DNA of 64,000 nt from Desulfuromonadaceae bacterium (GCA_028712075.1 JAQTQX010000001.1:186001-250000), one strand, 5' to 3'; positions 53,821 to 63,382 are shown, numbered from the stretch's first letter. Made by a program: numbers and translations. The notes: a model not told the origin generated them from the sequence alone.

Positions 53821-54984
53821 TTAATTGTTACTATACTTGATAGATTTAAATGTTTCCCAAAGAAGTTCTCGAGCCTGCTCAATATCAGTTTCGCTCATCA
53901 TTGAAGTTGATACTGTACTTCTGTATTCATCGGCCCTTCCTTTATACCAACCGGCCTCTTTGAATGTAATATCATATTTTTCCGGATGGTTGTGGATATC
54001 AGTGCCCTTGTATACAGAAAGAATAGTTATATCAAGAGTGTCTGGCTCAGTATCCAAAAGAAAATTTCTTGACTGTTCAATCGTTTCCCACGACTCCCCA
54101 GGCAAACCAACCATCATTAGTGATTTGACTCTTATTCCCTGGCGCTTTGCCCATATTATGGCATTTCGCTGTTGTTCGACTGTCTCCTGCTTGTTTATTG
54201 CATCTAACAGTCTCTGACTACCACTTTCAACGCCAATAAGCACTTCATGACAGCCTGCCTGAGCCATGCGGGCGAACAGTTCTTCGTCAACCTGATCCGC
54301 CCTGACAAAACAGCGAAAACGCAAACCGGTTTTTTCGAGTCCCGCACAGATCAGCTCAATTCTCTTGCGGTTGATGGCTATAGTATCGTCGTAAAACATC
54401 ACAGCGCCATACCCAAGAGTTTTGATCTCATTAATTTCCTGTAAAATATTTTCCGGAGACCTTAGGTAAATGCCCTTATCCATCACAGCCTTGCAGCAAA
54501 ATGAGCATTTGCCGTTACAACCCCGCGATGTAATCATCGTCGTTGCGCGTTTGCCGTCAATTTCATAATGATAACGATCAGCGTTTGTTCTATCCGGGAA
54601 CGGCAGCAAATCAAGATTTCTGATCCGTTTTGCGTGGATAACCCCGGAAGGCCTTGACTTGATGACCTCCTCGATCAACTCTTCACCTTCACCTGTAATC
54701 ACAAGATTGAAATCATTTTCAAGTGAAGAGGGATCAATCGAGGCGTGAGGACCTCCAACCGCAGTATAAGCATTTCGCTTAAGTTTCCGTATTTCCGGTA
54801 GCTGTGGAGTTGTTCCGGTTATAAAAAGATCTCCATCGGGAACCTTATCGCCAATCCCCATATCTATGACCTGAGCTTTGATCCCCTTTAAATTAAGCAT
54901 TGCGGAGAGATACATGATGCCTAAAGGCGGCATCACTGCTTCATCTTGCAAAAAAGGGCTGCGTGGATTGACCAAACTTATCAT
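53821..54984 (-). CDS. Radical SAM protein with cobalamin-binding-like N-terminal domain
   Basis: The protein is 387 aa. Residues 1-120 have the layout of a B12-binding-like domain (PPLGIMYLSAMLNLKGIKAQVIDMG, AVGGPHASIDPSSLENDFNLVITGEGEELIEEVI), but no DxHxxG cobalt-ligand motif is seen. The radical SAM signature SRGCNGKCSFCCK (Cx3Cx2C) is near residue 155, and later IGVESGSQRLL and VKSLMMVGLPGESWETI are typical. Such enzymes methylate or rearrange unactivated carbons; here a nucleotide-sugar or glycan substrate is inferred. It overlaps the NUDIX gene by 4 bp. Confidence 0.85.
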   Translation of the reverse strand: MISLVNPRSPFLQDEAVMPPLGIMYLSAMLNLKGIKAQVIDMGIGDKVPDGDLFITGTTPQLPEIRKLKRNAYTAVGGPHASIDPSSLENDFNLVITGEGEELIEEVIKSRPSGVIHAKRIRNLDLLPFPDRTNADRYHYEIDGKRATTMITSRGCNGKCSFCCKAVMDKGIYLRSPENILQEINEIKTLGYGAVMFYDDTIAINRKRIELICAGLEKTGLRFRCFVRADQVDEELFARMAQAGCHEVLIGVESGSQRLLDAINKQETVEQQRNAIIWAKRQGIRVKSLMMVGLPGESWETIEQSRNFLLDTEPDTLDITILSVYKGTDIHNHPEKYDITFKEAGWYKGRADEYRSTVSTSMMSETDIEQARELLWETFKSIKYSNN

Positions 54985-55553
54985 GATTTTTCCTGATTGT
55001 TATTGAGGAACACATTGCCAAAGCTCATTGACAGGAGTGCAATATCAGGGAGAAGCGGGATATCGCCTTGCCGCACAGCATGCTGAATTTCCGCAGGACT
55101 CATAAACAAGAGTTCCAATTCTTCCATGTCATTTGACACGGGCACCGAGACTTTACGGAGCAGTTCAGCAGAAAAGAGGTGGGCTGTACATATCCCACGG
55201 GTACCATCCACCACAAAAGAACCCAAAGATGACCAATTATCAGCCTCAAATCCGGTTTCTTCAAGCAATTCCCTTTTTGCTGCTTGAATGGGGAGTTCAC
55301 CTTCATCAACCCCACCGGCCGGTGAGGTCAGGATAATTTTCCTGAGGCACTGCTTATAGTGCCGTTCCATTAAAACAGAGCCGTCATCGCGCCGGGCCGA
55401 TATAAGAACATAATCCGGTGTTTCAATACGATAATAATCATTAACGATTCTGCCACTTGGGAGCTTTATGGTGTCTTCGATGACTGAGAGCCATGGTTTT
55501 AGACTAAGAATAGTTCGTGAGGCTTCAGTATACCATGGAGCAAGTGCCGACAA
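54981..55553 (-). CDS. NUDIX hydrolase
   Basis: The protein is 190 aa. The Nudix box G-x5-E-x7-REL-x-EE-x-G-F is complete (GGVDEGELPIQAAKRELLEETGF). It is preceded by a strand-rich N-terminus (DYYRIETPDYVLISARR) of the ADP-sugar pyrophosphatase type. It would hydrolyse a nucleoside diphosphate linked to another group, plausibly a nucleotide sugar. It lies between a radical-SAM gene (4-bp overlap) and a sugar-kinase gene (2-bp gap), so it belongs to the same operon. The substrate is not predictable. Confidence 0.88.
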   Translation of the reverse strand: MSALAPWYTEASRTILSLKPWLSVIEDTIKLPSGRIVNDYYRIETPDYVLISARRDDGSVLMERHYKQCLRKIILTSPAGGVDEGELPIQAAKRELLEETGFEADNWSSLGSFVVDGTRGICTAHLFSAELLRKVSVPVSNDMEELELLFMSPAEIQHAVRQGDIPLLPDIALLSMSFGNVFLNNNQEKS

Positions 55554-55555
55554 AA

Positions 55556-56548
55556 TTACTCCTCTGTAAAATATATTACCTGACTGCCCAGAGTTTCAAA
55601 ACGGAATGGCACGTGTAGCAACGGAGACAGTCCATTCCTGAGACGTTCGCGGTCTTCTGGGCGGACAAAAAAAAGCATGAAACCACCTCCACCAGCCCCC
55701 AGAATTTTACCTCCTAGTGCACCGTTATTCATTGCCTTAACATAAATATCATCAATAACGCTGGTTGAGACTTTTGAAGAAAGCCGCTTCTTGAGCATCC
55801 AACTTTCATGTAGGAGTGCGCCGAAATCAAGAAATCCAGACAGATCCCCGTTTAGTATTCCGGTCGCTGCATCAACAATGGAATGCATAAGCGACAGCTC
55901 ATGCTTCTTTTTGTCCAAATGAAGCAGTTTGTCCCGTTCTATCTCCACAGCAAATCTGGCAAATCCAGTAAAAAAGAGCATCAAACAGCTTTGCAGATAT
56001 GATGATTTTTCTGTAGATATTAAAAATGGCTTAACTTCAATGTTATCCTGTGCTGAAAATATTATCTTGTTCAGACCGCCAAATGCCGATGCCAACTGAT
56101 CCTGTGATCCAACTGCTTCACTGATCATATTTTGTTCGATATGTATTGCTTCCATAGCAAGACGTTTCTTGGTCACCATTTTGCCGTTATATGCATACAA
56201 GGCATGTAACAGACCAACGGTAAATGCCGAACTTGAGCCTAGGCCCGAATGTGATGGGAGATCACCATCATGCTGCATTACCAGACCATCTTGAACATCC
56301 AAGAATCGGTAAGTCTCACGTACTGCTGGATGTTCTATCTCGTCAAATTCGTTAAATGCTTCCTGCTTTGAAAAGAATACAATCTTGTGCTTATAGTCAA
56401 AAAACGGAGGGAGTTTCCGAAGACTGACATAGCAAAATTTATCTATTGATGTTGAAAGTACAGCACCTCCGTTTTCCCGGTACCACGCCGGGAAGTCTGT
56501 GCCGCCTCCGAAAAAAGATATTCTAAAGGGTGTACGGGTGATTATCAT
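55556..56548 (-). CDS. GHMP kinase, D-glycero-D-manno-heptose 7-phosphate kinase-like
   Basis: The protein is 330 aa. RTPFRISFFGGGTDFPAWY is the characteristic HddA/GHMP N-terminus, GDLPSHSGLGSSSAFTVGLLHAL the ATP-binding motif 2, and KILGAGGGGFMLFFV motif 3. HddA makes heptose 1,7-bisphosphate in the GDP-D-glycero-alpha-D-manno-heptose pathway; related kinases act on other sugars. The partner genes gmhA, gmhB and hddC are not visible in the window. The start is the ATG at 56546-56548, close to the cupin gene upstream (13 bp). Confidence 0.88.
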   Translation of the reverse strand: MIITRTPFRISFFGGGTDFPAWYRENGGAVLSTSIDKFCYVSLRKLPPFFDYKHKIVFFSKQEAFNEFDEIEHPAVRETYRFLDVQDGLVMQHDGDLPSHSGLGSSSAFTVGLLHALYAYNGKMVTKKRLAMEAIHIEQNMISEAVGSQDQLASAFGGLNKIIFSAQDNIEVKPFLISTEKSSYLQSCLMLFFTGFARFAVEIERDKLLHLDKKKHELSLMHSIVDAATGILNGDLSGFLDFGALLHESWMLKKRLSSKVSTSVIDDIYVKAMNNGALGGKILGAGGGGFMLFFVRPEDRERLRNGLSPLLHVPFRFETLGSQVIYFTEE

Positions 56549-56561
56549 GGTGTTTTGCGAT

Positions 56562-57074
56562 TCATACGAACCGCCCCTCCTCGTCCCTGCGGGAAATTAT
56601 CGGATTTTTTGTCGGCCACCAGATTTTGAGTTTGGGATCGTTCCAAACATAAGTAAACTGACCTTTGGGATTATAGTATGTTGTTTGCTTATAGTGAAAA
56701 ATCGTTGTCTCACTCATGACAAAATGGCCGTTGCCATGCTTGGGTGGGACTAGTACCTGCCAGCGGTTTTTGTCTGACAGGGTGAATGACTGCCATTTGC
56801 CAAAGTTTGGAGAGTCCGTATCACAGTTTACGACCACAAAATAAAACTTACCATACATGCAGGAAATCAGCTTCCATGTTTCTCCATCACCGTGAATGCC
56901 ACGGAGCACTCCTCGAGAGGAGACCGAGATATCATCTTGGATAAATTTACAGGCAATGCCATTATTGAAATACTCTTCTTCATTGTATGTTTCTACATAT
57001 TCGCCACGGAAATCTTCAAAGGTACCTGGTTTAATAAGTAGAACACCGTCCAAATCGGTTGTGGCTATTTCCAT
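56562..57074 (-). CDS. RmlC-like dTDP-sugar 3,5-epimerase family protein (cupin)
   Basis: The protein is 170 aa. FEDFRGEYVETYNEEEYF, FIQDDISVSSRGVLRGIHGDGETWKLISCMYGKFYFVVVN and PPKHGNGHFVMSE match the RmlC cupin. The catalytic His is in GIHGDG, where RmlC has GLH. The C-terminal WNDPKLKIWWP is also typical. It probably epimerises a nucleotide-linked keto-sugar, although non-dTDP relatives exist. No rmlA, rmlB or rmlD homologue is seen nearby, so the substrate may differ from dTDP-4-keto-6-deoxyglucose. Confidence 0.85.
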   Translation of the reverse strand: MEIATTDLDGVLLIKPGTFEDFRGEYVETYNEEEYFNNGIACKFIQDDISVSSRGVLRGIHGDGETWKLISCMYGKFYFVVVNCDTDSPNFGKWQSFTLSDKNRWQVLVPPKHGNGHFVMSETTIFHYKQTTYYNPKGQFTYVWNDPKLKIWWPTKNPIISRRDEEGRFV

Positions 57075-57094
57075 AAATATTTCTCCTGAATGGA

Positions 57095-58798
57095 CTAACT
57101 ACGCAAATCCGTTCCTATTCTGAAAAATGAACTGTTCCAGTTTTGAGCAAATTCCCGAAAAACCTTTGCATCGATCTTTCGGTCCAATGGCGGCGAATAG
57201 ATGCCCGTGTGTCGTTTCAACCGGACATTAAATCGTTTGCTACATGCAGGACATGCCGTTACAAACGTAGCAGTTTCCTGCTCTACATCGCTGTCATAAA
57301 TCAGTTCACGGCAAAATATTGCTTTGGCACAGTGTGGGCAAGGGAAATATACCTTCCAGATTGCTTTTGACCTTCCTGGTTCTATCTGTATTTCCTTAGG
57401 CTCCCTATAGTATGAAACAGCATATACTGATTTAAGAAAGGGAATGTCGGTTGCCGGATAAACAACTCCAAAAAACATCAGCCATTTTGTCCAGACATCG
57501 TCTGACATGGTGGTCAAATTATTCTGCAAGATAGTCTCATAATAGGTAAGTTTATCCGGGAGCATCTTATTATCAAGACAGTGTTCGTATAATTTACTCC
57601 CCGGATAGGTACAGACCACCAAGAGACTCACGAAAAAATCCATACAATGTTCAATAAAGAACTCGAGTGACTCCATGATTGTTTCCGAGTTTTCTGCAAC
57701 ATCCCCAAAGATAAAATTACCGCCAAAACCTATTCCTACCTCTTCAGCCAGGGAAATCGCCTCAGCAATCTGGGTCGGTCGGATCTTTTTGTTCATACTC
57801 GCCAATACTTTCGGGCTGGCACTTTCTATGCCATAGCTGAAGAAAGAGCATCCAGCGTCACGAGCCATCTGCAAATCATCACGATTAAACGCTGCACTGG
57901 CATGAGTATTAAAGACCCAATCAAAATCCCATCCAAAGTTTTCACGACCATATGTTATCCCGTTGCAGAACTCCCTTAGCCGGTTTCTGTCAGCAGCGAA
58001 CAACTCGTCTACAATAAACAGGACATTAAACTTGTACTCTTCGTAATTAAGCTTGATCTCATTCAATATGTTTTCCATTGACCGTGCACGGTATTTGGGC
58101 CCTTGGGTATGTACGCAGAATGTACATTTGAAAGGGCAACTGCGCGCAGCAACTATCGGCATAACTTTTGGGTAAGGTCTCTTGTAACGGATTGGATAGA
58201 ACTGCGCCAGTGTATATTCCTCGATAATTGTCCTCATGCCGAAAGGTTCGTAATCAGGAAATGCACGGGAGTTAAGGTCTGGGTAGTCGTAATTCAGAAA
58301 AGAAAAGGATGCGGAGCTGTTTTTCCAATACCAAAGGTTAGGTATAGTCTCAAAGCAATCATTGTCGTTTTCGAGAAGTCTTACAAGTTGGCACAGGACC
58401 TCCTCACCTTCTCCCATTACTGCAAAGTCCGGTTGTAGCTGGTTAAAGATGAATTCAGCATCATGAGTAATCATTCCGCCACCGCACACAATCGGAATGC
58501 CTGGTGCAATTGAACGGATAAACCCGATGGCATCTTTAATGAAATGATAGTCAGTACACAATCCACTGAGACCGATAAGTTGGGGGCGTTCACTTTCAAT
58601 CATCAGTCTCAATCGGTAATAAAGCATTGCCGGGGCGGATGGATTATCGAAATCATTGTTCGGGTTCAGGCCAATAACATTATGGCCGGCGTGCTTCAGA
58701 GCACCGGCAAGATATGCCAACCCATTGGGGAAATGGAGAACTGTCATGCACATATAATTTGGGTAGCCAATAGCTGGTGCTACGAGTGCCACTCTCAT
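57095..58798 (-). CDS. Radical SAM protein, B12-binding-like N-terminus and C-terminal zinc ribbon
   Basis: The protein is 567 aa. Residues 1-150 have a B12-binding-like fold (PNGLAYLAGALKHAGHNVIGLNP, IGLSGLCTDYHFIKDAI, IPIVCGGGMITHDAEFIFNQLQPDFAVMGEGEEVL), without a strict DxHxxG motif. The Cx3Cx2C signature ARSCPFKCTFCV lies near 216-226. FFSYGIESASPKVLASMN and FGGNFIFGDVAENSETI follow. The C-terminus (about 483-530) has CPHC and CPAC pairs forming a zinc ribbon, which is unusual for the class. A glycan-carbon modification role is inferred from neighbours. Confidence 0.85.
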   Translation of the reverse strand: MRVALVAPAIGYPNYMCMTVLHFPNGLAYLAGALKHAGHNVIGLNPNNDFDNPSAPAMLYYRLRLMIESERPQLIGLSGLCTDYHFIKDAIGFIRSIAPGIPIVCGGGMITHDAEFIFNQLQPDFAVMGEGEEVLCQLVRLLENDNDCFETIPNLWYWKNSSASFSFLNYDYPDLNSRAFPDYEPFGMRTIIEEYTLAQFYPIRYKRPYPKVMPIVAARSCPFKCTFCVHTQGPKYRARSMENILNEIKLNYEEYKFNVLFIVDELFAADRNRLREFCNGITYGRENFGWDFDWVFNTHASAAFNRDDLQMARDAGCSFFSYGIESASPKVLASMNKKIRPTQIAEAISLAEEVGIGFGGNFIFGDVAENSETIMESLEFFIEHCMDFFVSLLVVCTYPGSKLYEHCLDNKMLPDKLTYYETILQNNLTTMSDDVWTKWLMFFGVVYPATDIPFLKSVYAVSYYREPKEIQIEPGRSKAIWKVYFPCPHCAKAIFCRELIYDSDVEQETATFVTACPACSKRFNVRLKRHTGIYSPPLDRKIDAKVFREFAQNWNSSFFRIGTDLRS

Positions 58799-58856
58799 TG
58801 ATCATTCCTGTATTGAAAAAGAAGGTGTCGTCAGGATATCTGCGTGCGGTCTATCT

Positions 58857-59813
58857 CTAAAGGTTCGATTTGTACCATTCTATGGTTTTACGCATTCCTT
58901 CCGTTACATCGGTCTGCGCCTTGAAGCCAAGCTGTCGCTCTGCCTTGCTGACGTCAATCAATCGGATAGGAATCATCGATGGTTTGCCGGTATCATACTC
59001 AACCTTCAGATCAGTGCACTCTTCCATCTCCAGCAATAGCCTTAACAGTTGCTTGATACTGTATCCTTTACCCAATCCGATATTCACCGGATCATATGTG
59101 TCGATCTTTTCAGTCGCAAGCACCATTGCATCTATGAAATCATCAATGTAAATCAGGTCACGGATATCCTCTCCAGTACCCCATACCTTGAGGGGGTTCT
59201 GGCGCTCAATTACTTTTCGGATGGTAGCCGCCATTACATGTGAGGTTGCAGGGTCAAAATCATCGTACGGGCCATAGATATTGGACGGCCTGACCACAAT
59301 GGCAGGCATGGTTGATTTGAGCTTTTGAGAGTACATCCGGCATAGAATTTCAGTATAACGTTTCATCCAGGCCACACCAAAATAGATGTCGTATGGGTCG
59401 GCATCGAACATCTCTTCCTCTTGGACATATCGGTCATCACTGGGAGGATAAGCCGCATTGCTGCTTAAGAAAACGAACTTGCCCACTTTAGCTGCATATG
59501 CTGCTTCAAGCAGCTGTGCGTTCATTATTATATTGGGAGTAACATGAACCAGTGGTGTAGCTGCTATGACTGCAGCGCCAGACGTATTGGCTGCGCACAT
59601 GAAGACTAAATCCATGTCCGTAACCACCTTTCTGCAATCTTCCATGCAGAGAAGATCGGCTGAAACATACTCGATTCGTTTGTCAACTATAACCGGCCCT
59701 TTACGGTGGATTGTAGCCCTGACGTTAGCCCCCAGGGACAACAGTCTGTTTATCAGGTTTATGCCGACAAAACCTGTCCCCCCCGCAATTAATACATTTT
59801 TACCATTGAACAT
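58857..59813 (-). CDS. NAD-dependent sugar epimerase/dehydratase (extended SDR)
   Basis: The protein is 318 aa. KNVLIAGGTGFVGINLINRL is the NAD-binding GxxGxxG motif, VFLSSNAAYPPSDD the catalytic Ser/Thr region, IVVRPSNIYGPYDDFDPATSHVM and WGTGEDIRDLIYIDDFIDAM the extended-SDR substrate region. The usual YxxxK pair is not evident: the segment reads YFGVAWMKRY. The ATG at 59813 has GAGGAA six bases upstream and is preferred over GTG 59831. The nearest relatives I recall are GDP-L-fucose synthase- or UDP-glucose epimerase-like, but the product is not determinable. Confidence 0.85.
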   Translation of the reverse strand: MFNGKNVLIAGGTGFVGINLINRLLSLGANVRATIHRKGPVIVDKRIEYVSADLLCMEDCRKVVTDMDLVFMCAANTSGAAVIAATPLVHVTPNIIMNAQLLEAAYAAKVGKFVFLSSNAAYPPSDDRYVQEEEMFDADPYDIYFGVAWMKRYTEILCRMYSQKLKSTMPAIVVRPSNIYGPYDDFDPATSHVMAATIRKVIERQNPLKVWGTGEDIRDLIYIDDFIDAMVLATEKIDTYDPVNIGLGKGYSIKQLLRLLLEMEECTDLKVEYDTGKPSMIPIRLIDVSKAERQLGFKAQTDVTEGMRKTIEWYKSNL

Positions 59814-59870
59814 ATGATTCCTCGATTCCACATGAAATAGTTACGTCCGGGCCGACCAGAAAACAAGGGG

Positions 59871-60824
59871 TTATATTAATTGCGGCAAGTTGCTGAACAT
59901 CTTGCGGTAGTCTTCAAGTGAAACATCTCTGTTAAACACTTTGGGCACCAGTAGATCGATTACTCCGCGAAACTCCTGAGGAATGAGGCAATTTGTCAAA
60001 GCGTATTCGAGCAACTCTATTGCACAGTCCTGCAACCCGAATATTTCGAATAAGCATACCGATTTGAGAAGTTTTACCGGGTTAATGTCTGCAGTAAATT
60101 CTGGAACTCCTACCAGATCGCGCATGTATAAGGCATCTCCACCAAGAATCTGGCCGTAATTTGACGCCTCTGCCACATACGTATTCAGCGGCGGCAAGGA
60201 GGAACGCGCAAGCCGAACTGTTTCCATATCATACAGATTGAACCCTTTTCCCCGTAAAAATACGTCAATATCTGAAAAAAGCGGCCTTCCGGTGTGGTAT
60301 GGATAGAATGCAACCTCCACAAAAACTGCAAGCACTCCTGAGTCAAGCATTTTATTGCTTCCCTCGAGTATTTCCAGCTCTGAACCTTCTGTATCAATTT
60401 TCAAGAAATCGAAATTCCCAATATTGTTCTCGGCGCAGAATGAATCAAAATCGGTTGTTTCAAAGCGCTCAGTTTTGACCGGTTCAAACATATATGCATT
60501 GGGGAAACGGTTCCAGAATTCCATGTTAAAGGGGACTGTGGAAGAACTGTATGGCCAGCGTGTGACGGTTAATGTTTTCGTTTCTTTGCGCTTTCCGAGG
60601 GCAACAGGATATACTGTACTAATGGGAGTCAGGTTACACTTGAGATATTCCTCTGGGTTGGGCTCAAAACCAATAACCCGAAGCTGATCACAGAAATGAT
60701 TCCAGTACGCAGCATATCCGCCCGAAGCGCCTATATCCACAACAGTCATTGGATTATCTCTAAAGCACCCGGCTTGAACGAGCGCCATTGTAAATTTTGG
60801 ATTTTCATTGATTTTGGGAGACAT
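59871..60824 (-). CDS. FkbM-family methyltransferase
   Basis: The protein is 317 aa. TVVDIGASGGYAAYWNHFCDQLRVIGFEPNPEEY is the SAM-binding region, FLKIDTEGSELEILEG the hallmark FkbM motif (DxEGxE), and VFVEVAFYPYHTGRPLFSDIDVFLRGKGFNLYDM the downstream block. It methylates a hydroxyl, probably of a sugar. The ATG at 60824 has AGGAA five bases upstream; an in-frame start at 60929 would overlap the neighbouring GT61-like gene. The C-terminal 70 residues (LLKSVCLFEIFGLQDCAIELL) are an unassigned helical extension. Confidence 0.85.
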   Translation of the reverse strand: MSPKINENPKFTMALVQAGCFRDNPMTVVDIGASGGYAAYWNHFCDQLRVIGFEPNPEEYLKCNLTPISTVYPVALGKRKETKTLTVTRWPYSSSTVPFNMEFWNRFPNAYMFEPVKTERFETTDFDSFCAENNIGNFDFLKIDTEGSELEILEGSNKMLDSGVLAVFVEVAFYPYHTGRPLFSDIDVFLRGKGFNLYDMETVRLARSSLPPLNTYVAEASNYGQILGGDALYMRDLVGVPEFTADINPVKLLKSVCLFEIFGLQDCAIELLEYALTNCLIPQEFRGVIDLLVPKVFNRDVSLEDYRKMFSNLPQLI

Positions 60825-60850
60825 ATAGTTCCTGTTTTGTAAGGCAAATG

Positions 60851-62593
60851 TTACCGTAATGGCGAAGCCATCCGGAATTGCAGATTTAATATAAACTCGG
60901 CGAGCCTCGCTACTTCCTGTGGATCGCATCTGTAAGGGACTGAAGCGACATGAAGCGTCCTTTCGCCTTCAGGGGATCTATAGACCACTTCAGTTGCTCC
61001 GAAAGTCCCTTCCTCTGTTTCAAACAACGACTTGTAAATCAACCGAAAATACGTCTGTCCAAGACACGCGGAAACCTGTTGGTAGCCTATAGTTTCTCGC
61101 AAAGCATATTTATAGTTTTCCTCACTCATCAAAACAATGATTGCTGCATCCCGTGGAGCCCATACCTGGCTGAACATGCCGGAACCGGCTGCTCCCACGA
61201 TAATACTTGCTTCCGAAAATAAACGTATCTGCTCGTCAATCGGCAGCAGTTCCGGTGCTACAGTCTCAAAGCCAATATGTTCGAGAGCAGTGCTCAGTTC
61301 CGATTCATTTTCAATGCGGCATTCAAAGTTACTGCTTGATTTTCTGGAAATGAATATTTTTCTCCCGCTACCGTCTGAGTGTTTATCAGGAGCACATTTG
61401 AAAGCACTTCTAACCACTTCGATTACAACAGGCAGCGGCAGATGAAGCGGGAAATAAGCGCTTTCGATCCGAATAGAGCCACTGAATCCATAGGCTGCCG
61501 CCATTTCCGGCCAGGTGATTATTTTTTCACGCGGGATATTCAGGTACTGCAAAAAACGTTCTTCAGTCCCATTAATCGATGGAACAAGAATTCTGCAGTT
61601 TCTTGTCTCCTCGTGAGAGTGGGCAAGAAGAATATAGGGTAAATAATCGTGCATGAAATGCGCAAAACATTGCAGGCACGAGTCAATAACTACAAGCGGT
61701 TCCTCTATGGTAAGGTCGGGTATATTTTCACTAAAAAGTGCATAGGAGCGGTCTTCAGAGACAAAAGGGTTCTCTCTTGTCGGTGTAATTGCAGGCAAAT
61801 AGCTCGTAGGAATTTGACTGCCCTCTTCATGGAAGATTGTTAGTTGATGGGATGTTTTTTGAATAACTGCGTTGCGTGTTTTATAAAATAGCGGATATGA
61901 TCGACGGTTGTTAGCTGCAGGTCCCCATGGACTCACAATACTGAATACAGGTGGTTTCAGTTTGCTTTCTGACAAGTAAACCGTTTGTTTCGAGTGCGTA
62001 TTCTCATCAAACGAAAAAATCTTGTGCAAACGGTATGTTCTGTTGTCTGATTCAAATCTGGAAAGCGGCAGTGTCAAAAGTTCGGATATTTTGCCGGATT
62101 TAGCATATGTGCTTATTATTTCTGAAAGTACTTTGCCCAGATTGGCATATCCTTCAACATTTGCGCTGTCATACTCAATGCTGTTAAGAAGTGAGTCGGC
62201 CGCCTCTTTTAGCCTGTTCCGGCCTCGTAATTCAAGAGCGTTTCTGGAATGGATCCTGCTGAGAGTAATACTGAGAATTTCACTGAGTTTGGTAATATTG
62301 AAATAAAGGTCATTACTGGCTTTAACTGCTGATAATTGCTGAAACATATTTCTGCAATCAATTGATTCCTGCAAATTGCATAACGTCTTGTGCATAAGCT
62401 CTGTCAACAACCTGATATTGTCGATGGAAATGCAATATAGGCCAATTAATCGCAGCGCTCTGATATTGTCAGGTTGTTGTGCGAGTACAGATTCGCAAAC
62501 ATTCAGTAGCAGAAGTGGCGAATTCTTGTATTTGAATTCTGCATAATCTAATACACTGTCTATGTTGGTGGCCTCAGATTGTGGAGATGTCAT
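60851..62593 (-). CDS. GT61-like glycosyltransferase (DUF563) with N-terminal TPR-like region
   Basis: The protein is 580 aa. Residues 1-180 are helical and TPR-like (DNIRALRLIGLYCISIDN; SRNALELRGRNRLKEAADSL). The GT61 part (about 285-565) has CLQCFAHFMHDYLPYILLAHSH, ILVPSINGTEERFLQYLNIPREKIITW, GRKIFISRKSSSNFECRIENESELSTALEHIGFETVAPELLPIDEQIRLFSEA and IIVGAAGSGMFSQVWAP, which match plant/bacterial GT61 transferases. The acceptor and donor are unknown. Confidence 0.82.
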   Translation of the reverse strand: MTSPQSEATNIDSVLDYAEFKYKNSPLLLLNVCESVLAQQPDNIRALRLIGLYCISIDNIRLLTELMHKTLCNLQESIDCRNMFQQLSAVKASNDLYFNITKLSEILSITLSRIHSRNALELRGRNRLKEAADSLLNSIEYDSANVEGYANLGKVLSEIISTYAKSGKISELLTLPLSRFESDNRTYRLHKIFSFDENTHSKQTVYLSESKLKPPVFSIVSPWGPAANNRRSYPLFYKTRNAVIQKTSHQLTIFHEEGSQIPTSYLPAITPTRENPFVSEDRSYALFSENIPDLTIEEPLVVIDSCLQCFAHFMHDYLPYILLAHSHEETRNCRILVPSINGTEERFLQYLNIPREKIITWPEMAAAYGFSGSIRIESAYFPLHLPLPVVIEVVRSAFKCAPDKHSDGSGRKIFISRKSSSNFECRIENESELSTALEHIGFETVAPELLPIDEQIRLFSEASIIVGAAGSGMFSQVWAPRDAAIIVLMSEENYKYALRETIGYQQVSACLGQTYFRLIYKSLFETEEGTFGATEVVYRSPEGERTLHVASVPYRCDPQEVARLAEFILNLQFRMASPLR

Positions 62594-62623
62594 AATCTAT
62601 CCGACTGGAGTATAAGAATATAA

Positions 62624-63382
62624 TTATCTTGTTATCGCAAAATATTTGCTTCTTTTCCGTGGAATAACTGTATATGCAGCAGGAGCATATGTTGATGGTA
62701 TCGAATAAAGCGGGAGGTCGTATTTACTTACAAATTCATCTACTGCATCCGTTTCGCCGGGGAACAGAGGGAAACCGTACTCGTCAAAAGCAATGATTCC
62801 CCCAGGCACCATGAGTTCGTATAAATTGTCCAGAACAGTCTTGGTCGGGACGTACATGTCAAAATCCATGAGGCAGAAACTGAATCGGGCAAATGAATTG
62901 GTTTTCAAAAACTCCGGGAAGGTTTCGACAATATCCCCTTCAATGATATGCATCCTGTTTGCTATGGAAGAATCTTTCCTGTAACATTCAAGCAGGTCGA
63001 AAAATGTCTCGCGGTTCCCGGTCAATCCACCTTTCTTCTTGAACGCAGGCTCATCCTTGCCGGTCATGTCTTTTTCAGTAATTGAAGTGAACCCCTGGAA
63101 GGTATCAAATCCAAATAGATGTCTGGACGCCGCATGATAATGCTCCAACTCAGGGGCATTAAACATTTCGATAAGTCGGGCCAGGTAAAAGTATGTTGAC
63201 CCGTTGTATACCCCGAACTCTGCCACTGAACCCGGAAGATTTATGGTCTTCTTGTAGAGTTCGTAGATGGCAAGATGTCTCGTCAGATGAGAAGGGCGCA
63301 AATATCCGGCATATTTGCTCATCTCGTTGAAGAAGTCCAGTTCCCTGCCTTTTTTATCATACATCGTGTAGTTCATAGTCAT
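62624..63382 (-). CDS. TylF/MycF-family O-methyltransferase
   Basis: The protein is 252 aa. GSVAEFGVYNGSTYFYLARLIE is SAM motif I, HLFGFDTFQGFTSITEKD the following region, IIEGDIVETFPEFLKTNSFARFSFCLMDFDMYVPTKTVLDNLYELMVPGGIIAFDEYG the metal-binding and catalytic block (DxD-type Asp, as in TylF/MycF). These enzymes O-methylate sugars. The first ATG (63382) or the one two codons later may be used. It is 42 bp downstream of the radical-SAM gene at the right edge. Confidence 0.88.
   Translation of the reverse strand: MTMNYTMYDKKGRELDFFNEMSKYAGYLRPSHLTRHLAIYELYKKTINLPGSVAEFGVYNGSTYFYLARLIEMFNAPELEHYHAASRHLFGFDTFQGFTSITEKDMTGKDEPAFKKKGGLTGNRETFFDLLECYRKDSSIANRMHIIEGDIVETFPEFLKTNSFARFSFCLMDFDMYVPTKTVLDNLYELMVPGGIIAFDEYGFPLFPGETDAVDEFVSKYDLPLYSIPSTYAPAAYTVIPRKRSKYFAITR

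Noticed and set aside
53790-53882. Extended start of the GT2-methyltransferase fusion inside the radical-SAM gene
   Set aside because: The extension overlaps 62 bp of a conserved gene and has no binding site; ATG 53789 has GGAAAG upstream.
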